A stretch of DNA of 39,456 bases from Bacteroidales bacterium (GTDB taxonomy: Bacteria > Bacteroidota > Bacteroidia > Bacteroidales > Paludibacteraceae): positions 1-39,456 of the forward strand of contig JALFGC010000045.1 of assembly GCA_022777485.1 (NCBI GenBank). The letters run 5' to 3'. Both the position numbers and the translations under genes were made by a program. Shown one piece after another: positions 23,379-31,067 of this stretch (positions are counted from its first letter, which is position 1; every line of letters begins with the position of its first letter). The notes below the pieces were generated by a model that was given only the letters and a program-made list of their open reading frames with translations, had not been told where the DNA came from and did no database searches.

Positions 23379-24437
23379 TTACCAAGCGATACGACCGCCT
23401 TTCTTGTTCTTCTTTTGGAAGGCTTTGTTGCGGTTCTTGCTGACTTTCTTCTTGTATGTGCTTGCCTTCTTGTTCACCTTGGTGTTGCGTGCAGAAATAC
23501 TATTATTTGTGCTTCGAGCACTGCTGCTCTTTCCACGGTAAGCAGCATTGCTATTGCTTGCCTTGCCAACATCAAATGTGTACGCCAATCCGATGGTAAA
23601 ATAGCCGTCTGTGAACTGTCCCCACGCACTATTGCCGGCATTCTCAACACTGATACTACCACTCTCGTAACTGAAATCAGCCTTGTTGATATCGCCACGC
23701 CCCCAGCCGTCCATGTTGACACCCAACTCAGGATTGCTAGTGTTTACATTGAGCAGACCATTATGCAGAGAGCCTTTGACAGTTAGTGTATGCCCGTTTG
23801 CCAAACGGAAACTATAGCCCAATTCCCCTATCACAACGGGAGTGATACAGGTTCGCCACCCGGGCTTGCGATAGGCGTTACTAGCATCAGGATACATCAG
23901 CGCCCCGGGATTGTGCAGTTTGTTTGCGAAGTCACAATATACTGCACCTAAGTAACCGCCCACACCAACATAGATATACAACCCGCCTTCACTATTGGGG
24001 ATAGGATACCATTCTACACCAAAATCCAACTCTCCAAAGCCGCTTTTGAAACTACCAACATCATATGTGGTGCCCGCTGTGCCGCTTTTTGGGGTCTTCC
24101 CTTTGTTTATCCAATAATCGTATTCCTCATCGTTAGCTGCTCCACGCAAATAACCACCCGAAACTGTCGCGCGCAAGCCTAATTGGGGTAGCACTTGGTA
24201 GGTGTAACTGAAATTTAGTCCGCCTCCCCAGTTTTCTTTTCGAGGGGGAATAGACATCGGATGGTCCAATACAGGACAGATATCACCGTAGTAGTACAAC
24301 GCATCCACACCCATGGTCAAGCGATGCACCGAACCTCCTGCATAAGCAGGATTGAACGATACTTGAGCGTCCATAGTTCCACTCATACAGAGGGCTACTA
24401 TGGCGAACAATATAACCAGCGAGTTGCGTCGTTTCAT
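23379..24437 (-). CDS. Outer-membrane beta-barrel protein with a highly basic C-terminal tail
   Basis: A 352-residue protein with a signal peptide (MKRRNSLVILF...SGTMDAQ). The body has barrel-like alternating strands rich in Gly, Tyr and Phe (DALYYYGDI, WGGGLNFSYTYQVLPQLGLRATVSGGYLRG, YTFDVGKA). It resembles the DUF6089/PorT-like single barrels of Bacteroidota, but no exact family is claimed. From about residue 290 the protein turns into a Ser/Asn then Lys/Arg-rich tail (NKKASTYKKKVSKNRNKAFQ then KKNKKGGRIAW), which is unusual after a barrel. The start is ATG 24437; the longer reading frame runs through the tRNA gene and is rejected. It begins 17 bases after the tRNA and shares its promoter. 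Confidence 0.8.
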   Translation of the reverse strand: MKRRNSLVILFAIVALCMSGTMDAQVSFNPAYAGGSVHRLTMGVDALYYYGDICPVLDHPMSIPPRKENWGGGLNFSYTYQVLPQLGLRATVSGGYLRGAANDEEYDYWINKGKTPKSGTAGTTYDVGSFKSGFGELDFGVEWYPIPNSEGGLYIYVGVGGYLGAVYCDFANKLHNPGALMYPDASNAYRKPGWRTCITPVVIGELGYSFRLANGHTLTVKGSLHNGLLNVNTSNPELGVNMDGWGRGDINKADFSYESGSISVENAGNSAWGQFTDGYFTIGLAYTFDVGKASNSNAAYRGKSSSARSTNNSISARNTKVNKKASTYKKKVSKNRNKAFQKKNKKGGRIAW

Positions 24438-24453
24438 TATCGTGCGTCTCTTG

Positions 24454-24539
24454 TACCGCGAGTGGGACTTGAACCCACACAGCCATTTCTGGCCAAAGGA
24501 TTTTAAGTCCTTCGTGTCTACCGATTCCACCATCGCGGC
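24454..24539 (-). tRNA. tRNA-Leu (anticodon UAA)
   Basis: 86 bases on the minus strand. The acceptor stem GCCGCGA pairs with TCGCGGT. The D arm is TGGTGGAATCGGTAGACACG. The anticodon stem-loop GGACTTAAAATCC gives UAA. A variable arm TGGCCAGAAATGGCTG makes it class II, and the T arm is GTGGGTTCAAGTCCCAC. The discriminator is A and CCA is not encoded. Confidence 0.95.
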
Positions 24540-24561
24540 GCGGCTAATCAAAAATCGGCTG

Positions 24562-24593
24562 CAAAGTTACAACATTATTTTGAATTATGCAAA
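24562..24593 (-). promoter_or_regulatory. Promoter of tRNA-Leu and the outer-membrane protein gene
   Basis: TTTG (24593-24590), a 20-base spacer, then TAACTTTG (24569-24562), 23 bases before the tRNA 5' end. No second promoter lies between tRNA and protein gene. Confidence 0.8.
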
Positions 24594-24625
24594 TTTTTTA
24601 CAAAAAACTTTCATATTTTTTCATT

Positions 24626-25318
24626 TTACGGTCTAACCGTAACATGAAAGCACGCTTGACGCCACTCGTACTTAACAAAGATTTTGCCTGCGCGTTGGTG
24701 GTTGAGCAGCACCTGCCCGAGTACCAATTTCAGGTTATCCTCGTGCATGAAATCATTGGTGCGCGTAACCTTGTCGTAGCGATAGTAAGCGATGTCGAAA
24801 GTCGTGCCGTAGCAGTGGCAGGATTTGTTGGTGGCGTTGATATTCCCGCTTCGTTGCAGCAGTCGTACATCATCCTGCGTCCGCAGTACGCTCGTTACAT
24901 AGAACCGATAATGCGGCAATCCGTTGCGGGCGAGGATGTCCGCCCACTCATCGCCTATCGCCTCCAACTCCGCCGCCGCTTTAGGAACGAGATAAGGAAT
25001 AGAATGGGTCAGCGAATCGACGATATAGTTATCGGTATTCTCCACCATCACCAACTGCCGCTTCATGTGCGCGGCTTCCTTGCGGTCGGCGGGCATGCAC
25101 GATAAACCGTGTGCCTGCGCGGCTGCCAGTTGCTTTCGCTGGCTGTCGTTGAAATTCTCCTTGTAACTAAATGTCCGCCCGGGGTACGACACGAGATGAG
25201 TCTCCGCGGGAGACTCATCTCGTCCATTATCCGAAGAGCAGGCTGCTAATCCTGCTAAACACCAAACAACCGCAAAAATAATTAAGAATTTGTAATTCAC
25301 AATGCCCTCATAATTCAT
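24626..25318 (-). CDS. Lipoprotein with M15-like metallopeptidase motif (DUF5715-like)
   Basis: A 230-residue protein with a lipoprotein signal (helix then LAAC, acylated Cys27). The C-terminal half carries a metal-binding pattern SCHCYGTTFD and a later FHVTV, matching the S-x-H-x-x-G...D...H layout of M15-type D,D-/L,D-carboxypeptidases and of DUF5715. A role in cell-wall peptide trimming in the periplasm is inferred. The first 16 codons include an AT-rich family D repeat (MNYEGIVNYKFLII), so the true start could instead be the GTG at codon 7. It lies 14 bases after cysS on the same strand. Confidence 0.75.
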   Translation of the reverse strand: MNYEGIVNYKFLIIFAVVWCLAGLAACSSDNGRDESPAETHLVSYPGRTFSYKENFNDSQRKQLAAAQAHGLSCMPADRKEAAHMKRQLVMVENTDNYIVDSLTHSIPYLVPKAAAELEAIGDEWADILARNGLPHYRFYVTSVLRTQDDVRLLQRSGNINATNKSCHCYGTTFDIAYYRYDKVTRTNDFMHEDNLKLVLGQVLLNHQRAGKIFVKYEWRQACFHVTVRP

Positions 25319-25329
25319 AATTCATAATT
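25280..25329. repeat. AT-rich repeat (family D) at the lipoprotein gene start
   Basis: Units AATTAAGAATT, TAATTCAC, TGCCCTC and repeated TAATTCATAATTCATAATT. The same modules occur at 26815-26909 and 12699-12784. It spans the start codon of the lipoprotein gene. Confidence 0.7.
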
Positions 25330-25331
25330 GC

Positions 25332-26807
25332 CTACAGCGTCCACTCAAAGCCGTCTTTGGTATCTTTGATGTTGAACCCGAGTGCAGTCAGTTCGTTGCG
25401 AATCTTATCGCTCGTACCCCAGTCTTTGTTGCGCTTGGCTTCTAATCGCATGTTCAGCAGCATGTCCACTGCGCCGTGCAGTGCTTGCGTCTGCGCCTCG
25501 TCGCCGCCCGCGCTCGCGCCCTCCAGCTGCAAGCCGAGGATGTCTATCGCGTAGGTCTGCCATACCTTGCGTAACTGCTCCAGCTCCTCCGCCGCGATGG
25601 TCTCCTTGCCATCGAAGACGGAGTTGATACGCTTCGCGGAGTCGAACAGTAGCGAGATCACTATCGGCGAGTTTAGGTCATCGTCCATTGCCTCGGCGCA
25701 TTTCTCCGCGAGCACGGATGCCGCATCGGTAGTGGCAACCCCTGCCGTTGCTTGCAGTTTCAGCAAGCGTTGGTATGCCTCTTGCAGGCGGGCGAACCCT
25801 TTCTCTGCCGCTTCCAAGGCTGCCGACGAGAAGTCCACCGTCGAGCGATAGTGCGCCATCAGGATGAAGAAACGTATCGTCATCGGTGAGAACGGCTTTG
25901 TGAGCAGCGGGTGCTCGCCGCGGAAGAACTGCTCCAGCGTGATGAAGTTGTTGTAACTCTTGCCCATCTTCTTGCCGGCGATGGTAATCATGTTGTTGTG
26001 CATCCAGTAGTGCACCGTGTCATGCCCCAGCGCCGCGCACGACTGTGCAATCTCCGCCTCATGGTGGGGGAACATCAGGTCCATGCCTCCGCCGTGGATG
26101 TCGAACTCCTCACCGAGGTATTTCGTTCCCATCGCTGAGCACTCCATGTGCCAGCCGGGAAACCCTTCCGACCACGGGCTCGGCCAGTGCATGATATGCT
26201 CCGGCGACGCTTTCTTCCACAGCGCGAAGTCGTAACTATGCTTCTTCTCCGCCTGCCCGTCCAGCTCGCGCGTCTCGGTCTTGATATCCTCAAGATTGCG
26301 CCCCGATAGTTTGCCGTAAGGGAAGTCTTTGGCGTATTTCTCCACATCCATATACACGCTCCCGTTCGACACGTATGCGTAGCCGTGGTCGAGTATCTTC
26401 TGCACGAACGCCATCTGCTCGATGATATGCCCGCTCGCATGCGGCTCTATCGACGGCGGTAGCACGTTCAGCAGCTCCATGTCGCGGTGGTAGCGGTTGG
26501 TGTAGTACTGCACCACCTCCATCGGCTCCAACTGCTCCAAGCGTGCTTTCTTGGCTATCTTGTCCTCCCCCTCGTCGGCATCGTGCTCCAAGTGCCCTAC
26601 ATCGGTGATGTTACGCACATAGCGCACCTTGTAGCCGAGGTGTTGCAAGTACCGATACAGCAGGTCGAAAGTGATCGCAGGGCGGGCATGCCCCAAGTGC
26701 GCATCCCCGTACACCGTCGGTCCGCACACATACATCCCCACATGCCCCTCATGCAAAGGACGAAAATACTCTTTCTGACGAGTTAATGTGTTATAAATCT
26801 GTAACAT
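25332..26807 (-). CDS. cysS: Cysteinyl-tRNA synthetase
   Basis: A 491-residue class I synthetase. The first zinc ligand is Cys28 ([10 protein letters not shown]), the HIGH equivalent HLGH is at 37-40, further zinc ligands are Cys223 and the HHE at 248-250, and the KMSKS equivalent KMGKS is at 280-284. The WHMECSAMG and [14 protein letters not shown] signatures are typical. Length and C-terminal helical anticodon region are normal. The start is ATG 26807, directly beside a 95-bp AT-rich repeat that separates it from nagB. No standard promoter is visible in that gap, so it may depend on read-through from nagB. Confidence 0.96.
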   Translation of the reverse strand: MLQIYNTLTRQKEYFRPLHEGHVGMYVCGPTVYGDAHLGHARPAITFDLLYRYLQHLGYKVRYVRNITDVGHLEHDADEGEDKIAKKARLEQLEPMEVVQYYTNRYHRDMELLNVLPPSIEPHASGHIIEQMAFVQKILDHGYAYVSNGSVYMDVEKYAKDFPYGKLSGRNLEDIKTETRELDGQAEKKHSYDFALWKKASPEHIMHWPSPWSEGFPGWHMECSAMGTKYLGEEFDIHGGGMDLMFPHHEAEIAQSCAALGHDTVHYWMHNNMITIAGKKMGKSYNNFITLEQFFRGEHPLLTKPFSPMTIRFFILMAHYRSTVDFSSAALEAAEKGFARLQEAYQRLLKLQATAGVATTDAASVLAEKCAEAMDDDLNSPIVISLLFDSAKRINSVFDGKETIAAEELEQLRKVWQTYAIDILGLQLEGASAGGDEAQTQALHGAVDMLLNMRLEAKRNKDWGTSDKIRNELTALGFNIKDTKDGFEWTL

Positions 26808-26814
26808 AGTTTTT

Positions 26815-26909
26815 TAAATTAAGAATTATGAATTAAGAATTAAGAGGGCGTTGCCTGCCTGTTTTCAGAGTATAGGCTTTCTTAATTCATAATTCATAAT
26901 TCTTAATTA
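26815..26909. repeat. 95-bp AT-rich inverted-repeat element (family D)
   Basis: Arms of about 29 bases built from TAATTAAGAATT and ATGAATTAAGAATTAAG face each other (26815-26844 and 26881-26909) around a core GAGGGCGTTGCCTGCCTG. It fills the whole cysS-nagB gap and carries no ORF. Confidence 0.75.
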
Positions 26910-26910
26910 T

Positions 26911-27705
26911 TTACAATAGGTTGTTCTTCTCAATATCAAGGAAGTACTTGTAAGTCCCCACTTTCAGCTCGTCGCAAGCCGCCTCGTCGCATACGATAAT
27001 CCCGTGCTGGTGCATCTGCAGCGCCGAAATAGTCCACATATGCGAGATAGGCTCCTCCACAGCGTGCTGCAGCGCGCGCGCTTTGTTGTGCCCGTTCACC
27101 ATAATCAGCACCTCTTTCGCGTCCATAATCGTCCCTACACCTACGGTCAGCGCGGTCTTAGGCACTTTGTTCACATCGTTGTCGAAGAAGCGTGAGTTAG
27201 CGATAATCGTATCCGTGGTCAACTCTTTCTTGCGGGTGCGCGAGGTCAGCGAAGAGCCCGGCTCGTTGAACGCGATATGCCCGTCGGGACCAATGCCGCC
27301 GAGGAACAACTGTATGCCGCCGTAGTTCTTTATCTTTGCCTCATAGCGTGCGCATTCGGCTGCCAAATCGGGCGCATTTCCGTTTAGGATATTCACGTTC
27401 TCAGGGCGGATATCGATATGGCTGAAGAAGTTCTTCCACATGAACGAATGGTAACTCTCGGGGTGCTCCTCCGGAATACCCACATACTCATCCATATTAA
27501 AAGTAACCACATTGCGGAACGACACTTTCCCTGCCTCGTACAACTCAATCAGGTTCTTGTACATCCCCAGCGGCGAAGAGCCGGTCGGCAAGCCTAACAC
27601 AAACGGAGTCCCCTCTTTCGGAGCAAACTCATTGATACGCGCTGCCACATAGTTCGCAGCCCATTGACTCATCAGGTCATAATTCGGTTCGATAATCAGT
27701 CTCAT
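26911..27705 (-). CDS. nagB: Glucosamine-6-phosphate deaminase
   Basis: A 264-residue enzyme converting glucosamine-6-phosphate to fructose-6-phosphate and ammonia, feeding amino sugars into glycolysis. Active-site residues match the E. coli numbering: Asp72 (NMDEY), Asp141, His143 and Glu148 ([13 protein letters not shown]). The N-terminal phosphate-binding [10 protein letters not shown] is present. Length is normal. It has its own promoter (27791-27822) with a leader of roughly 75 bases that includes a small CCTCC/GGAGG hairpin. Confidence 0.96.
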   Translation of the reverse strand: MRLIIEPNYDLMSQWAANYVAARINEFAPKEGTPFVLGLPTGSSPLGMYKNLIELYEAGKVSFRNVVTFNMDEYVGIPEEHPESYHSFMWKNFFSHIDIRPENVNILNGNAPDLAAECARYEAKIKNYGGIQLFLGGIGPDGHIAFNEPGSSLTSRTRKKELTTDTIIANSRFFDNDVNKVPKTALTVGVGTIMDAKEVLIMVNGHNKARALQHAVEEPISHMWTISALQMHQHGIIVCDEAACDELKVGTYKYFLDIEKNNLL

Positions 27706-27790
27706 AATGTATAATGTGTTTTTATGGTTAATATCTGTCTCTTTTTCCCTCCGCCGAGGAGGGGGCAGGACTCTTCCTACAATCGGTCTG

Positions 27791-27822
27791 CAAAGATACT
27801 GCTTTTTTTCGAATTATGCAAA
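27791..27822 (-). promoter_or_regulatory. Promoter of nagB
   Basis: TTTG (27822-27819), a 20-base spacer with an A-tract and GCAG, then TATCTTTG (27798-27791). Confidence 0.85.
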
Positions 27823-27983
27823 CAATTGGTAGAAAATCCGTAAAAATCCTTCAAACCGCTATCCGCACTCGCTACCCTGTTGCCGACTCTCTCTCCCAAA
27901 ACAACCGCCACACAACACCGACCATGCTTACTTGTGCAGTCAATGTCGTGTGGCAGGATGAACCTGAAACCTGAAAATACTTC

Positions 27984-29480
27984 TTACCGCTTGTAGTTCT
28001 CCCACTTCGTGTTGCGCATGTCGCCCGACTTGAGGAACTCTTCGTGCATCGCCAGTGCGCAACTCAGCGTGTGCGGCGTGTGCGCGGTCTTCGACATCTC
28101 CAGATACTCGTTGAGCAGCGGGCGATACTGCGGGTCAACGCAGTTGTTGATTATCTCATGCGCACGCTGAATAGGGCTCTTCCCGCGCAGGTCGGCGATA
28201 CCATGCTCCGTGATGATAATCTTCACGCTGTGCTCCGAGTGGTCAAGATGGCTGACCATCGGCACAAACGCGGAGATACAGCCGCCTTTCGCCGTGGACG
28301 GGGTGGTGTAGATACTGATATACGCATTGCGGGTGAAATCGCCCGAACCGCCGATGCCGTTCATCATCTTCGTGCCGCACACATGCGTCGAGTTGATGTT
28401 GCCGAAGATGTCTGCCTCCAATGCCGTGTTGATGGTTATCAAGCCCAATCGGCGAGCCACCTCTGGGTTGTTGCTTATCTCCTGCGGACGAAGCACTATC
28501 TTGTCGCGGAAGAAATCGATATGGTCGATGATGTCTTGCAATTTGTCTGCGCCAACCGTCAGCGAGCAGCCGCTGGCGAACTTCACGCGACCCTCTTTCA
28601 TCAAGCCCACCACCGAGTCTTGAATCACCTCCGTGTACATCTCAAACGGCGGGATATGTTGGTTCTCGCCCAGCGCACCCAGCACCGCATTGGCGATATT
28701 CCCCACGCCCGACTGAATAGGCAGGAACGACGCAGGAATACGCCCTGCTTTCATCTCTGCCTCAAGGAAAGCGGCTACATTCTCACCAATCTTCGCCGTC
28801 GTCTCGTCCAGCGGCGAGAACTTACCCACCTCGTTCGGGCGGTTGGTCTTCACCACAGCGACAATCTTGCTCGGCTCCACCTTGATACAGTCTGTACCAA
28901 TGCGGTCAGACACCTTATACACGGGTATCTCGCGGCGAACAGGCGGGTCGGCGGGCTCGTAGATATCGTGCATGCCGCGCATGGTCGCGGGCATTGCTTC
29001 GTTCAGTTCGATGATAATCTTATCCGCCAAGCGGCAGAATGTCGGCATGTTGCCCACGCCTGCCGTCGGCACTATCTCGCCGTCTTCCGTTACCTCACAC
29101 GCCTCAATGATGGCGAAGTCGGGCTTCGGCATAAAGCCATAACGAAGGTCTTGCGCCAACTCGCTCAGGTGCATGTCGAAATAATGCGCACCTTGTGCAT
29201 TCAGTTCGGTGCGCAGGTCTTTGTTGCCCTGATAGGGGGTACGAAAATCGATAGCGTGTGCGCGTGCCAATGCACCGTCGCAACTGTCGCCCGTGCTCGC
29301 GCCCGTGTACATACCAATCTTGTAAGGTTTGCCTTCCGCATGCAGGGCTTCCGCCATGTGTGCGATGGCTGTAGGAACATCTTTGGGCGCACCCGCGGGG
29401 GTGAAGCCGCCCATACCTACGATGGCTCCGTTAGGAACCAGTCTCGCCGCCTCGTCAGCGGTCATAAAAGGAAGTGCCAT
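27984..29480 (-). CDS. Acetyl-CoA hydrolase/transferase family protein (likely succinyl-CoA:acetate or propionyl-CoA:succinate CoA-transferase)
   Basis: A 498-residue class I CoA-transferase. The glutamate that forms the glutamyl-CoA intermediate lies in MYTEVIQD (Glu284). Other family features are GGFTPAGAPKDVP near the N-terminus, QSGVGNIANAVLGAL before the active site, and the GSGDFTRNAYISIYTTPST and VKIIITEHGIADLRG stretches. In Bacteroidales such enzymes move CoA between succinate, acetate and propionate in fermentation; which acids are used cannot be read from sequence. It has its own promoter (29609-29640) and a leader of about 120 bases containing a palindrome. Confidence 0.9.
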   Translation of the reverse strand: MALPFMTADEAARLVPNGAIVGMGGFTPAGAPKDVPTAIAHMAEALHAEGKPYKIGMYTGASTGDSCDGALARAHAIDFRTPYQGNKDLRTELNAQGAHYFDMHLSELAQDLRYGFMPKPDFAIIEACEVTEDGEIVPTAGVGNMPTFCRLADKIIIELNEAMPATMRGMHDIYEPADPPVRREIPVYKVSDRIGTDCIKVEPSKIVAVVKTNRPNEVGKFSPLDETTAKIGENVAAFLEAEMKAGRIPASFLPIQSGVGNIANAVLGALGENQHIPPFEMYTEVIQDSVVGLMKEGRVKFASGCSLTVGADKLQDIIDHIDFFRDKIVLRPQEISNNPEVARRLGLITINTALEADIFGNINSTHVCGTKMMNGIGGSGDFTRNAYISIYTTPSTAKGGCISAFVPMVSHLDHSEHSVKIIITEHGIADLRGKSPIQRAHEIINNCVDPQYRPLLNEYLEMSKTAHTPHTLSCALAMHEEFLKSGDMRNTKWENYKR

Positions 29481-29552
29481 GATATTGTATAGTTTTTATT
29501 GTTATAACTTGAAACTTAAAACCAGAAACCTGTTTATCCCGATGTTTACATG

Positions 29553-29564
29553 CCGATATATCGG
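29553..29564. promoter_or_regulatory. 12-bp palindrome in the CoA-transferase leader
   Basis: Perfect dyad CCGATATATCGG, flanked further out by CCCGA (29538-29542) and TCGGG (29571-29575). It lies between the promoter and the start codon and could be an operator or an RNA hairpin. Confidence 0.45.
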
Positions 29565-29608
29565 TACAAGTCGGGAAAAGCTGAAACAAATTTCTCCAAA
29601 TTCGCCTG

Positions 29609-29640
29609 CAAAGTTAATGCTTTTTCTTGACATATGCAAG
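29609..29640 (-). promoter_or_regulatory. Promoter of the CoA-transferase gene
   Basis: CTTG (29640-29637), a 20-base spacer with AAAAAGCAT, then TAACTTTG (29616-29609). Confidence 0.8.
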
Positions 29641-29680
29641 AAAAATCGTATTCTATAGGGTAGTTTTGTGAAGAAGCCCT

Positions 29681-29768
29681 CGTTCCCTCCCCGTTCCTTC
29701 CCCGTTCTTTCCCTATCTGCCCCCCTATTTCCCTCCCTATTTCGTGCTATCCCTCCCCTATCCCGTTG
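29681..29768. repeat. Pyrimidine-rich array, 8 units of 11 bp
   Basis: Units in exact register: CGTTCCCTCCC, CGTTCCTTCCC, CGTTCTTTCCC, TATCTGCCCCC, CTATTTCCCTC, CCTATTTCGTG, CTATCCCTCCC, CTATCCCGTTG. The first three are near identical, the rest diverged. Confidence 0.75.
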
Positions 29769-29820
29769 CCAATAATCAACCGTTTTCGTGCACTCCATCA
29801 ACAGACGATTACTTATACAT

Positions 29821-29897
29821 CTCGAAAACGACTCGAAAACGACTCGAAAACAACACGGCAAAAGGACGGTAAAAAGACGGTAAAAACACGGCAAAAA
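29821..29897. repeat. Array, 7 units of 11 bp
   Basis: Units CTCGAAAACGA (twice), CTCGAAAACAA, CACGGCAAAAG, GACGGTAAAAA (twice), CACGGCAAAAA. The period stays 11 bp while the unit sequence switches midway. Confidence 0.9.
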
Positions 29898-29967
29898 TAG
29901 CCACCCCATAGCGGACTCGAAGCCGAGCATAAGCGCTCACCCATGTAGCCTTCAATCCTAAAAATAA

Positions 29968-30005
29968 AGAGAGCGTACGCACTTTGAAAAAGGCATACGC
30001 TCTCT
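29968..30005 (-). terminator. Terminator after fba
   Basis: The 13-base arms AGAGAGCGTACGC / GCATACGCTCTCT pair with one G-T around a 12-base loop. On the minus strand the stem is followed by TTTATTTTTAG. Confidence 0.9.
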
Positions 30006-30028
30006 CGTTATTTGTTTATGGCTGACGC

Positions 30029-31030
30029 TTACTCTGCTTTGCCGTTAGAGCCAAGCACATTGATAATCTTGTGCTTGTACAGTTCGGTCATCAGGTCGCG
30101 AGCAGGACCGCAGTACTTACGCGGGTCAAACTCACCCGGCTTCTCCCAGAACACCTTGCGAACAGCAGCAGTGAACGCAAGACGGCTGTCGGAGTCAATG
30201 TTAATCTTGCATACTGCGCTCGCAGCAGCCTTGCGCAGTTGCTCCTCAGGGATACCTACTGCGTCGGGCAACTTGCCGCCGTATTGGTTAATCATATCCA
30301 CATACTCTTGGGGTACGCTCGAAGAGCCGTGCAGCACGATGGGGAAGCCCGGCAGTTGCTCCATGATTGCATCCAATACATCGAATGCCAAGGGAGGAGG
30401 CACTAAACGGCCGGTCTGCGGGTCGCGGGTGCACTGCTCGGGAGTGAACTTGTAGGCGCCGTGGCTCGTACCGATAGAGATAGCCAGCGAGTCGCAACCC
30501 GTGCGGGTAGCGAAGTCCACAACCTCTTCCGGCTTTGTGTAGTGAGATACCTCGGAGGCAACCTCATCCTCTACGCCTGCCAACACGCCCAACTCTGCCT
30601 CTACCGTTACATCGAACTGATGAGCATAGTCCACGACTTTCTTGGTCAGCGCAATGTTCTCCTCGTAGGGAAGCGAAGAAGCGTCAATCATCACGCTTGA
30701 GAAACCGAAGTCCACGCAACTCTTGCAGAGTTCGAAGGAGTCTCCGTGGTCAAGGTGCAAGCAGATTTGCGGGTGCTCCCAACCAAGTTCCTTCGCATAC
30801 TCCACAGCACCTTGTGCCATGTAGCGGAGAAGCGTTTGGTTAGCGTAGTTGCGCGCACCTTTCGATACTTGCAGGATAACAGGGCTCTTCGTCTCTGCCG
30901 AAGCCTTGATGATAGCCTGCAACTGCTCCATGTTGTTGAAGTTGAAGGCAGGAATAGCGTACCCGCCCTTGATTGCCTTAGCGAACATCTCTCGAGTGTT
31001 CACAAGACCAAGTTCTTTGAAATTAACCAT
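30029..31030 (-). CDS. fba: Class II fructose-bisphosphate aldolase
   Basis: A 333-residue zinc aldolase of glycolysis and gluconeogenesis. Zinc and catalytic residues are in HLDHGD (92-97). Further features are AIPAFNFNNMEQ near the N-terminus, EAELGVLAGVED, and the phosphate-binding IGTSHGAYKF and HGSSSVP segments. Length fits class IIA. It starts 37 bases after the OPT transporter stop with no promoter between, so it is read as the last gene of a gpmI-OPT-fba unit. A strong terminator follows it. Confidence 0.95.
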   Translation of the reverse strand: MVNFKELGLVNTREMFAKAIKGGYAIPAFNFNNMEQLQAIIKASAETKSPVILQVSKGARNYANQTLLRYMAQGAVEYAKELGWEHPQICLHLDHGDSFELCKSCVDFGFSSVMIDASSLPYEENIALTKKVVDYAHQFDVTVEAELGVLAGVEDEVASEVSHYTKPEEVVDFATRTGCDSLAISIGTSHGAYKFTPEQCTRDPQTGRLVPPPLAFDVLDAIMEQLPGFPIVLHGSSSVPQEYVDMINQYGGKLPDAVGIPEEQLRKAAASAVCKINIDSDSRLAFTAAVRKVFWEKPGEFDPRKYCGPARDLMTELYKHKIINVLGSNGKAE

Positions 31031-31067
31031 TGGTTCGTTTATTTTAGTTGTTTATAAGTTGATTAGT

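Larger units (their letters stand above)
29481..30028. other. 548-bp intergenic region with two 11-bp-period arrays
   Basis: No gene is supported. From left: leader with palindrome (29553-29564), promoter (29609-29640), pyrimidine-rich array (29681-29768), a 50-base unique stretch, a second array (29821-29897), and the fba terminator (29968-30005). A 142-codon minus-strand ORF crossing it is low-complexity and overlaps the promoter. Confidence 0.7.

Noticed and set aside
24438..24551. N-terminal extension of the outer-membrane protein through the tRNA
   Set aside because: The extra codons are the tRNA-Leu gene; the signal peptide begins at ATG 24437.
27845..27905. A sixth 11-bp-period array
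   Set aside because: Units cannot be aligned convincingly in an 11-base register; at most a decayed remnant.
28044..29492. 482-codon plus-strand ORF opposite the CoA-transferase
   Set aside because: Antisense shadow with no recognisable motif; the minus strand carries the conserved enzyme.
29502..29930. 142-codon minus-strand ORF in the CoA-transferase/fba gap
   Set aside because: It crosses the CoA-transferase promoter and is low-complexity (Arg/Glu/Gly runs from the pyrimidine-rich 11-bp array); no start signal.
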